Shown piece by piece: positions 17,395 to 24,605 of a DNA stretch of 64,000 bases. The notes beneath the pieces are model-generated. The model was not told the DNA's origin and did no database searches. It was given only the letters and a program-made list of their open reading frames with translations. Positions within the stretch are counted from its first letter, which is position 1; the number at the start of each line of letters is the position of its first letter. This DNA is from Flavobacterium hydrophilum. GTDB taxonomy: Bacteria; Bacteroidota; Bacteroidia; Flavobacteriales; Flavobacteriaceae. The translations under genes and the position numbers were made by a program. Location: the NCBI RefSeq assembly GCF_003202405.1, contig NZ_QJHL01000002.1:62001-126000 (forward strand), written 5' to 3'.

Positions 17395-17916
17395 TTATTT
17401 TTTATATCCAATTTTTACTCTTTCGTTTTCTTTTTTCTCAGTCAATTCATCCAAATAGGAGAAAACCAATTCTATATTTTTATCATGATTCTCCAATTTC
17501 TTTTGAATCTGTAGAATATCAACTTTAATTTCAGTTGTATCCAAAAGCATTTGTCTCACTTTGGTGAAAATACGCATAATTTAAATATTGGTTTGAATTG
17601 CTTTGTCGCTTTTTAAAATGCTTGAAAGCATTAATATACCATGTTCGGTAAAAGCCATCGGAGCATAACGTAAACCCATCTTGTCAGAATTGGAGGTCAC
17701 AATTTGTGACCTCCAATTTTCAAACTCTGATTTAGTAAGTTCAAACATAAAATCTTCAGGAAATCTGGAAATATTTCTTTTAACAGATTGTTTTAAAACT
17801 TTAGTCTCTATTCCATAAAGTAAGGCAAGATCACGATCAAGCATCACTTTTTGACCACGAATAAAATATATTTTATCAGAAATTGTTTCTTCAGAAAGTA
17901 AAGGTTGATCGTCCAT
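17395..17916 (-). pseudogene. ORF6N-domain protein, split by an in-frame TAA
   Basis: Reading from 17916, the first 111 codons give an ORF6N (phage-type DNA-binding) domain: IYFIRGQKVMLDRDLALLYGI, VLKQSVKRNISRFPEDFMFELT, APMAFTEHGILMLSSIL. After DKAIQTNI comes TAA (17583-17581), then in the same frame Ile and MRIFTKVRQML, 60 codons of coiled-coil tail ending KIGYKK. Intact relatives read through as TNI-K-IMRIFTK, so one A-to-T change of an AAA Lys codon explains the break. The N-terminal fragment may still fold; the helical tail could be re-initiated at its ATG. ORF6N proteins are linked to phages and toxin-like regulators, with no proven function here. Confidence 0.85.
17688..17718. repeat. 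Perfect 31-bp palindrome inside the ORF6N gene
   Basis: The arms AATTGGAGGTCACAA and TTGTGACCTCCAATT are perfect complements around a single central base (17703). It codes for the ENWRSQIVTSN segment of the ORF6N protein. A near copy sits at 17368-17394. Confidence 0.9.
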
Positions 17917-17956
17917 AAGTTTTTAATTGAAAAACAAATGTAAGATTTTATTTATT

Positions 17957-19288
17957 TTAAATATAAGATTTAAACTGTTTTAGTTTCCCACGATTGGTTC
18001 TTTCTAAAACTAATTTTCGGGTAAATGTAAAATTCAAATTGGGTTCGAGATACAAATAGATGGCTTCTCTTATACTTTGAATTTGTTTTGAAGTTAAACC
18101 TTTTTCAGCAACATATTCAATTTCAAAAGTATCTAATTTGGTTTGTTTGATGATAAATTCTTTCACGTTTCCATCGTCTTCAATAATACTTTTGGTTACA
18201 TAATAGAACGTCAAACCTGGGGATTTTTTCCCGCTTGGAAGAATTGCAACATCATTAGTTCTTCCAATTAATTTTTTCAGAATTGGTTTTTGCGGTGTGC
18301 TTTTTTCATCCAAAATTCCAATATCTCCAATTTCATATCGAATAAAAGGGTTTGCTTTGTTGAATAAGGATGTAATCACAATTTTTCCTTCTGTTCCATG
18401 TGGAACAGGATTATTGTTTTCATCTAAAATCTCCACAAAAAGCGTTTCTGCATTAATCTGCCATTCGCCTTGTGGATTTTCAAAAGCAATCAAATCCAAT
18501 TCAGATGCACCGTATTCACTAATGATTGGAATTCCGAATTGTTTTTCAAGCAGTTTTTTATCTGTTTCAAAAAGCATTTCCGAAGTAACAAAACAAGCTT
18601 TTAGAGTGGGACAAATTTGATTTAAAAAAATATTTTTCTGTTCTAAATATTTAGCAAATAAAACAATAGAACTGGTGTATCCGTTGAGGTAATCAAATTT
18701 TTTGGTTTTGAATTTCTGCAGAAAATTTTCCAGAATTTCATCAGATAAATCAAAAACCGGAAAACGATAACGATGCGTTAAAAAATCCTTGAAACGTTCT
18801 TTTTGATATCCAATAAAATCCATTGGAATTCCATAAAATCGTGCCTGATACGAATGATTAAAATCAATTCCGAACCATCCAAAACGCATAATATTTGATG
18901 CCCATGTTAAGGCGTGCGAATATTTATCTTTAGCAAAAACAAAAGGCGTTCCGCTTGATCCGGACGTTTTGTTGAGGTAAATATTTTTTTTGGAATACCC
19001 TTTTGAAAGTCTTTCTTCAAGTGGTTTTTGTAAATTTTGTTTGTTTAAAACCGGAAGATTTTCCCAACTTTGAGCTGTTGTATTTCCTGCTAATTCGCTG
19101 TAAAATGAATTGTTTTTGAGATGAAAATCAACAATCTCTGCTTTTTTGTTTTCAAGAAATGAAGCAAATTCTTCTTTAGAAAAATGAACAATTTTATCCA
19201 ATTCAGCTTTGGCTTTCTTTATCGGAAAACCATTTAATTGAAGCGAAATATCAAAAAGGCGAATCATTTTCAGCATAATTTTCGTCAA
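17957..19288 (-). CDS. PaaK/CapK-like adenylate-forming enzyme
   Basis: 443 residues. The ATP loop is NKTSGSSGTPF (about 110), with SEYGASELDLIAFE and FIRYEIGDIG further on, matching the phenylacetate-CoA ligase/CapK branch of the ANL superfamily. In polysaccharide gene clusters such proteins are thought to activate an acid for transfer to sugar or lipid; phenylacetate breakdown genes are absent here. Minus strand, next to the ORF6N gene and back-to-back with purD. The usual CoA-ligase C-terminal domain is present (about 340-443). Confidence 0.85.
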   Translation of the reverse strand: MTKIMLKMIRLFDISLQLNGFPIKKAKAELDKIVHFSKEEFASFLENKKAEIVDFHLKNNSFYSELAGNTTAQSWENLPVLNKQNLQKPLEERLSKGYSKKNIYLNKTSGSSGTPFVFAKDKYSHALTWASNIMRFGWFGIDFNHSYQARFYGIPMDFIGYQKERFKDFLTHRYRFPVFDLSDEILENFLQKFKTKKFDYLNGYTSSIVLFAKYLEQKNIFLNQICPTLKACFVTSEMLFETDKKLLEKQFGIPIISEYGASELDLIAFENPQGEWQINAETLFVEILDENNNPVPHGTEGKIVITSLFNKANPFIRYEIGDIGILDEKSTPQKPILKKLIGRTNDVAILPSGKKSPGLTFYYVTKSIIEDDGNVKEFIIKQTKLDTFEIEYVAEKGLTSKQIQSIREAIYLYLEPNLNFTFTRKLVLERTNRGKLKQFKSYI

Positions 19289-19368
19289 AAATAATGTTTA
19301 GGAATTACTAATAGGGCAGTACCAGCAACTTTTTAAAGATTTAATTATTTTTTACGTACAAAAGCAAG

Positions 19369-19376
19369 TATTTTTG
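19369..19376 (+). promoter_or_regulatory. -7 promoter element TATTTTTG of purD
   Basis: Exact TAnnTTTG match 25 bp before the purD ATG. Confidence 0.55.
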
Positions 19377-19401
19377 CACCACAACTAAATACAACTACAC
19401 C

Positions 19402-20676
19402 ATGACAATTTTACTATTGGGATCAGGCGGAAGGGAGCATGCATTTGCATGGAAAATGACTCAGAGTCCGCTTTGCGAAAAACTTTTTGTAGTACCTGGA
19501 AATGCAGGAACTGCTGCAATTGCCGAAAATGTTGCAATTTCTCCAACAGATTTTGAAGCCATAAAAGCATTAGTACTTAAAGAAAATATAAGTTTAGTAG
19601 TCGTAGGACCTGAAGATCCATTGGTAAAAGGTATTTACGATTATTTTAAAAATGACGAAAGTTTAAAATACATCCCGGTTATTGGACCATCAAAATTGGG
19701 TGCACAATTAGAAGGAAGTAAAGAATTTGCAAAAGAATTCCTGATGAAACATAACATTCCAACTGCTGCTTATGACAGTTTTACTGCCGAAACAGTGGAG
19801 AAAGGATGCGAGTTTTTGGAAACTTTAGAGCCACCATACGTTTTAAAAGCAGACGGATTAGCAGCAGGAAAAGGAGTTTTGATTATTCACGATCTTGAAG
19901 AAGCAAAAACAGAATTACGCAATATGCTTGTTCATGCTAAATTTGGAGCAGCAAGTTCAAAAGTTGTTATTGAAGAATTTTTGGACGGAATCGAATTGAG
20001 CTGTTTCGTTTTAACTGATGGGAAAAATTATAAAATTCTTCCAACAGCAAAAGATTACAAAAGAATTGGAGAAGGAGATACAGGTTTAAATACAGGAGGA
20101 ATGGGAGCCGTTTCTCCGGTTCCTTACGTAGATGCTGTTTTGATGGAAAAAATTGAAACCCGTATTGTAAAACCAACAATCGAAGGTTTCCAAAAAGACG
20201 GAATTGAATACAAAGGTTTTGTATTTATTGGTTTGATCAATGTGAAAAATGAGCCAATCGTTATTGAGTACAATGTGAGAATGGGAGACCCGGAAACTGA
20301 AGTTGTGGTTCCAAGATTAAAATCAGATTTAGTGGAATTATTTTTGTCTGTTGCAGATCAGAAATTAGGCGATTTTAATTTAGAGGTTGACCCTAGAAGT
20401 GCTACAACCGTAATGTTAGTTTCTGGTGGATATCCTGAAGATTTCGAAAAAGGAAAAGTGATTACAGGTTTAGAAAATATTACAGATTCGATAGTTTTTC
20501 ACGCAGGAACAAAATTAGATGGCGAAAATGTCGTTACTAATGGAGGGCGTGTAATTGCAGTAACATCATACGGAGATAATTTCCAGGAGGCCATAAAAAA
20601 ATCTTACCAAAACATAGATAAACTAAGCTTTGATAAGATGTATTTTAGAAAAGATATCGGCTTCGATTTAATTTAA
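19402..20676 (+). CDS. purD: Phosphoribosylamine--glycine ligase
   Basis: 424 residues, as in other PurD (E. coli 429). N-terminal domain LLLGSGGREHAFAWKM (P-loop-like GSGGREHA), then the ATP-grasp core: PPYVLKADGLAAGKGV, EEFLDGIELSCFVLTDG, DYKRIGEGDTGLNTGGMGAVSP and the metal site VRMGDPETEVV. It makes glycinamide ribonucleotide from phosphoribosylamine, glycine and ATP, step two of purine synthesis, in the cytoplasm. Monocistronic with its own promoter box and a strong hairpin terminator shared with the convergent DUF6341 gene. Confidence 0.97.
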   Translation: MTILLLGSGGREHAFAWKMTQSPLCEKLFVVPGNAGTAAIAENVAISPTDFEAIKALVLKENISLVVVGPEDPLVKGIYDYFKNDESLKYIPVIGPSKLGAQLEGSKEFAKEFLMKHNIPTAAYDSFTAETVEKGCEFLETLEPPYVLKADGLAAGKGVLIIHDLEEAKTELRNMLVHAKFGAASSKVVIEEFLDGIELSCFVLTDGKNYKILPTAKDYKRIGEGDTGLNTGGMGAVSPVPYVDAVLMEKIETRIVKPTIEGFQKDGIEYKGFVFIGLINVKNEPIVIEYNVRMGDPETEVVVPRLKSDLVELFLSVADQKLGDFNLEVDPRSATTVMLVSGGYPEDFEKGKVITGLENITDSIVFHAGTKLDGENVVTNGGRVIAVTSYGDNFQEAIKKSYQNIDKLSFDKMYFRKDIGFDLI

Positions 20677-20687
20677 AAATAAATTTC

Positions 20688-20720
20688 ACCAGCCCTTTTT
20701 AATTAAAGGGTTTGGTTTTT
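20688..20720 (+). terminator. Terminator after purD
   Basis: Arms ACCAGCCCTTT / AAAGGGTTTGGT with a T run after the right arm (20715-20720). It touches the end of the convergent DUF6341 gene. Confidence 0.75.
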
Positions 20721-20949
20721 ATTTTAAAAATGAATGAGCTGTTGTATCCTGGTTTTCTGTTCCGGCATCATCAAAAATGCGTAATTGTTTAATCCAATAT
20801 ACGATTGCTGCAGAACAGATAATCATGAAAATCCAGTTGATAGTGTTTGCACCAAACCATGTAATCAATTCCAAACGACGTAAAAAGTCAAGTGGAGCAA
20901 ACAAAATGTTAACAAATAAGTATTGAATTCCTTCGAAAAAAGCTGTCAT
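20719..20949 (-). CDS. Small membrane protein, DUF6341-like
   Basis: 76 residues. Two hydrophobic helices: about 5-21 and 34-51 (FGANTINWIFMIICSAAIVYWI), then a short acidic tail. Matches the flavobacterial DUF6341 pattern as I recall it. It is found convergent with purD and divergent from the DUF6427 gene; DUF6341 and DUF6427 genes often lie together near purD and upp in Flavobacteriia. No function is known. Confidence 0.75.
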   Translation of the reverse strand: MTAFFEGIQYLFVNILFAPLDFLRRLELITWFGANTINWIFMIICSAAIVYWIKQLRIFDDAGTENQDTTAHSFLK

Positions 20950-21081
20950 AATTTATAAAATTATATGTTATTATTGTTTTTAACGCATTGAATCAAATTC
21001 GAAAGAATCTTTTTCAACTTGTTGGTTTTCCTTTTTTAAACAAGTATTATATTTACAGTCACAAAAGTATAAAATATCCTT

Positions 21082-22011
21082 ATGATAACAAGTGTTTTTA
21101 AAAAATCTACACCATTAAATTATTCTTTGGTTGTAATTTTAATACTGGTTTTCTTTTTTCTGTTTCAAATTCAGGAACCATCATGGATGAGTTCTTATTT
21201 TTCAGCGTTTGAAAAAATAAGTTTATTATGCTTTGTACTTGCTTCTTTTTTCCTGATAAATTTCATCGTTAAAAAGAATGGGCTTAACAAGGACAATGGA
21301 TACGCGATATTTTTCTATTTATTGCTTCTATTGTTTTTCCCGACCATATTCACTAATCCAAACGTCATATACGCTAACTTTTTTCTGTTATTGGCACTTC
21401 GCAGGCTGATTTCATTACAGTCATTAAAAGCTTCTAAAGAAAAAATATTTGATGCTTCATTTTGGATTTTAGTGGCTTCGTTATTTCAATTTTGGTGTAT
21501 TCTTTTCTTAATTTTGGTTTTCATATCCATTATTTTTCACGTTTCAAGAGATTATAGAAATTGGGTTTTGCCTTTTATTGCCCTTTTGGGAGTTGCCTTA
21601 TTATTTGTAACGACATCCTTAATGTTCAATTTTGACGCTATAAAATTTATTCAGGATAGGGCAGTAATTGATTTAAGGATTGATTATTTTAAAAATAATT
21701 ACGAAAACGGAGCGTTTTCTATTTATGTTGCAGTAGTTTTATTTTTTCTGGTTTCAATGTTAACAACCTTATCAAACAGACCACAAATTGTACATACTTC
21801 ATACAAAAAAGTAATAGCTTGTTTTTTTATAGCCGTTTTTGTTTTTATTCTTTCACCAAATAAAAGTAATGATTTATTATTGTTCAGTATTACGCCTTTG
21901 ACTATTATGGCTTCGAGTCATATTGAGTATATGCAGCAAAAACTAAATAAAGAAATTGTATTTTACGTACTTATCTGTTGTAGTTTATTTACTTTTTTTT
22001 CCCAGTTATAA
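21082..22011 (+). CDS. DUF6427-like polytopic membrane protein
   Basis: 309 residues, almost all hydrophobic, with about eight to ten membrane helices and few charged loops. The conserved central TNPNVIYANFFLLLALRRLISLQS and the C-terminal LSPNKSNDLLLFSITPLTIMAS segments fit DUF6427, a flavobacterial inner-membrane family of unknown role, perhaps linked to envelope biosynthesis. The last two codons TTA TAA overlap those of the convergent upp gene. Confidence 0.8.
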   Translation: MITSVFKKSTPLNYSLVVILILVFFFLFQIQEPSWMSSYFSAFEKISLLCFVLASFFLINFIVKKNGLNKDNGYAIFFYLLLLLFFPTIFTNPNVIYANFFLLLALRRLISLQSLKASKEKIFDASFWILVASLFQFWCILFLILVFISIIFHVSRDYRNWVLPFIALLGVALLFVTTSLMFNFDAIKFIQDRAVIDLRIDYFKNNYENGAFSIYVAVVLFFLVSMLTTLSNRPQIVHTSYKKVIACFFIAVFVFILSPNKSNDLLLFSITPLTIMASSHIEYMQQKLNKEIVFYVLICCSLFTFFSQL

Positions 22012-22659
22012 TTTGTTTCCGTAAGCAAGATCGCCGGCATCGCCAAGTCCTGGAACAATATAATTTTTACCGTTTAATTTTTCGTCCAGGGCAGCAACCC
22101 ACAAATGACAGTTCTCTGGCAGATTTTTTTCAAGATAGGCAACTCCTTCAGGTGCAGCAATAACAACTGCAATATGAATTTCCTTTGGAACAGCATTCTG
22201 AACTAATTTTTCATGAACTGCAACAATAGACTGACCGGTTGCCAGCATCGGATCAAGGAGTAAAACCGTTTTATTGTTTAGGTTAGAAAGCGCCTGATAC
22301 TCTACTAAAATTTCGAAAGCATCATCATTATTAGGATGGTGTCTACAGGCTGAAACAAAACTATTTTCGGCAGAATCAAAATAATTTAAAAAACCATTAT
22401 GAAGCGGTAATCCGGCTCGTAAAATAGAACACAAAACCAGATCACTTTCAATTTCGGTTGTTTTTTTAATACCAAGGGGTGTTTGGATTTCTACGTTTTT
22501 ATACGAAAGATTTTTGCTTAATTCATAAGCCATAATTTCGCCAATTCGTTCAATATTTCTTCGAAACCGCATACTGTCGTTCTGAATATTTACGCTTCTG
22601 ATTTGTCCTAAAAAATGATTTAGAACGCTGTTATTTTCAGAGATATAATGAATTTTCAT
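22006..22659 (-). CDS. upp: Uracil phosphoribosyltransferase
   Basis: 217 residues. The PRPP-binding loop is LLLDPMLATGQSIVA, with SILRAGLPLHNGFL earlier and a C-terminal YIVPGLGDAGDLAYG, which is the uracil-binding end of UPRTases. It converts uracil and PRPP to UMP (pyrimidine salvage). Cytoplasmic. The 3' end overlaps the DUF6427 gene by six bases, sharing the palindrome TTATAA as Leu-stop in both directions. The start was taken at MKIHYISENN, the first ATG of the frame. Confidence 0.95.
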   Translation of the reverse strand: MKIHYISENNSVLNHFLGQIRSVNIQNDSMRFRRNIERIGEIMAYELSKNLSYKNVEIQTPLGIKKTTEIESDLVLCSILRAGLPLHNGFLNYFDSAENSFVSACRHHPNNDDAFEILVEYQALSNLNNKTVLLLDPMLATGQSIVAVHEKLVQNAVPKEIHIAVVIAAPEGVAYLEKNLPENCHLWVAALDEKLNGKNYIVPGLGDAGDLAYGNKL

Positions 22660-22743
22660 ATTGAATTTTTAGAATTATCAAATGCTTATTATAGGGGAAA
22701 TGAAAAATTAAACGTTTTTTAGACACTATAAAAGTATAAAAAG

Positions 22744-22751
22744 TATCTTTG
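22744..22751 (+). promoter_or_regulatory. -7 promoter element TATCTTTG
   Basis: Exact TAnnTTTG match 20 bp before the DUF4254 ATG; likely promoter of the DUF4254-GT9 operon. Confidence 0.55.
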
Positions 22752-22771
22752 TAACTCTAAAAAATAAAAAC

Positions 22772-23377
22772 ATGTTTTCAAAATTAGCATATTCTGTTTT
22801 CGAACAAAGCATCAAAGATTATCACCAGTTTGATAGCGTTGATCAACCAATAAGCAATCCGTTTCCGAAAGATAAATTCGAACATTTATTGTATTTAAAA
22901 AATTGGATTGATACGGTTCAATGGCATTATGAAGACATAATCCGTGATCCGCAAATTGATCCTGTAGCTGCTTTAACCTTAAAAAGAAAAATCGATGCCT
23001 CTAATCAGGAACGTACTGATATGGTGGAATATATTGATAGTTATTTTTTACAAAAATACAGTCATGTAAAAGCAAAAGACGGAGCAAAAATCAATTCTGA
23101 AAGTCCGGCATGGGCATTTGACAGATTATCTATTCTGGCTTTAAAAATTTACCACATGCATGAAGAAGCTACACGGGAAGAGGCTTCACAGGAGCATAGA
23201 GATAAATGTCAGGAAAAACTAAATATCCTTTTAGAACAAAGAACAGATTTATCTACAGCAATTGAAGAATTATTGTCAGATATCGAAACTGGAGAAAAAT
23301 TCATGAAAGTGTACAAACAAATGAAAATGTACAATGATGATGAACTGAACCCGGTTTTATATCAAAATAAAAAATAA
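22772..23377 (+). CDS. DUF4254 domain protein
   Basis: 201 residues, soluble and mostly helical. The start region (SVFEQSIKDYHQFD) and the MHEEATREEASQEHRDKCQEKLNILLEQRTDL segment fit DUF4254, a Bacteroidota family that regularly precedes a heptosyltransferase-like gene, as here. The function is unknown; the context suggests a lipopolysaccharide or surface-glycan role. Stop and next start are separated by a single base. Confidence 0.85.
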   Translation: MFSKLAYSVFEQSIKDYHQFDSVDQPISNPFPKDKFEHLLYLKNWIDTVQWHYEDIIRDPQIDPVAALTLKRKIDASNQERTDMVEYIDSYFLQKYSHVKAKDGAKINSESPAWAFDRLSILALKIYHMHEEATREEASQEHRDKCQEKLNILLEQRTDLSTAIEELLSDIETGEKFMKVYKQMKMYNDDELNPVLYQNKK

Positions 23378-23378
23378 T

Positions 23379-24419
23379 TTGGCAGACTTGTCCACCAAAA
23401 TTAAACATATAGCCGTCATGAGACTATCCGCAATGGGAGATGTCGCCATGACGGTTCCTGTTTTACGCGCTTTCGTAAAACAATATCCAACAGTAAAACT
23501 GACGGTCATTTCGCGTCTATTTTTTAAACCTTTTTTTGATGGAATTCCGAATCTGGAATTTTTTGCATTTGATGAAAAAGAAAGACATAAAGGATTTCCG
23601 GGACTATTGAGATTATTCAGAGATTTAAAAAAGCTTAACATTGATGCTTTCGCAGATCTTCATAATGTGTTGCGATCTAAAATTGTGAGTTTGCTTTTCG
23701 CTTTAAGCGGAAAAAAAAGAGCAACCGTTGATAAAGGTAGAGATGGGAAAAAAGAATTAACCCGTCCCGAAAACAAAATTTTCAAACAACTGCCAACCAT
23801 GTTTGAAAGACATATTAAAGTGTTTGAAACATTAGGTTTTCCCTTAGATTTATCAAATCCTGAGTTCCCTGAAAAAGCTGTTTTAAATACAGAAATTACA
23901 GATTTAATTGGAGAAAATTATCAAAAATTAATCGGAATTGCACCTTTTGCACAATACGATTCTAAGGTTTATCCTTTGGATTTAATGCAGGAAATAATTG
24001 TGAAATTAGCCGAAAATAAAGAGTATACTATTTTACTTTTTGGCGGGGGCAAAAAAGAAGTCGAAGTTTTGGATTCACTTTCTCAACCGTTTGAAAATGT
24101 AATAAACACGGCCGGAAAAATTAAATTTCAGCAAGAATTACAATTAATCAGTAATCTGGATGTTATGCTTTCTATGGATTCCGGAAATGCACATATTGCT
24201 GCAATGCTGGGTATAAAAGTGGTAACGCTTTGGGGAGCCACACATCCATATGCCGGATTTTTACCTTTCAATCAGAGCATGGAAAATGCTTTAACTTCTG
24301 ACCGAAATCAATATCCGAAACTGCCGACTTCAGTTTATGGAAATAAAATTGTAGAAGGTTATCAGGATGCGATGAGAACTATAGCTGTAGAATCTATCTT
24401 AAAAATGTTAAAAAATTAA
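23379..24419 (+). CDS. Glycosyltransferase family 9, heptosyltransferase-like
   Basis: 346 residues with a TTG start one base after the DUF4254 stop; an internal ATG at 23418 (MRLSAMGDV) is an alternative start. GT-B fold of the ADP-heptose:LPS heptosyltransferase type: IAVMRLSAMGDVAMTVPVLRAF at the N-terminus, DLHNVLRSKIV, and the C-terminal nucleotide-binding segment LLFGGGKKEVEVL plus SMDSGNAHIAAMLGIKVVTLWGATHP. It adds a sugar to lipid A core or a related glycan. The acceptor cannot be told from sequence. Confidence 0.88.
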   Translation: MADLSTKIKHIAVMRLSAMGDVAMTVPVLRAFVKQYPTVKLTVISRLFFKPFFDGIPNLEFFAFDEKERHKGFPGLLRLFRDLKKLNIDAFADLHNVLRSKIVSLLFALSGKKRATVDKGRDGKKELTRPENKIFKQLPTMFERHIKVFETLGFPLDLSNPEFPEKAVLNTEITDLIGENYQKLIGIAPFAQYDSKVYPLDLMQEIIVKLAENKEYTILLFGGGKKEVEVLDSLSQPFENVINTAGKIKFQQELQLISNLDVMLSMDSGNAHIAAMLGIKVVTLWGATHPYAGFLPFNQSMENALTSDRNQYPKLPTSVYGNKIVEGYQDAMRTIAVESILKMLKN

Positions 24420-24605
24420 AACGAAACAAGATAATTAACTTAAAAATTGTCTTTGTTGTAACGTATCATTTTTGGAGGAATAATTTTATCAATTATTTAA
24501 CAAATAGCTTTAACGAGATGATGTTAAAATATATTTACTTTGGCCGCTGTGAGTTAGGTCTTACAAAAGCTGAAAATATATTTAATATTACAATCGAAAC
24601 TATTT

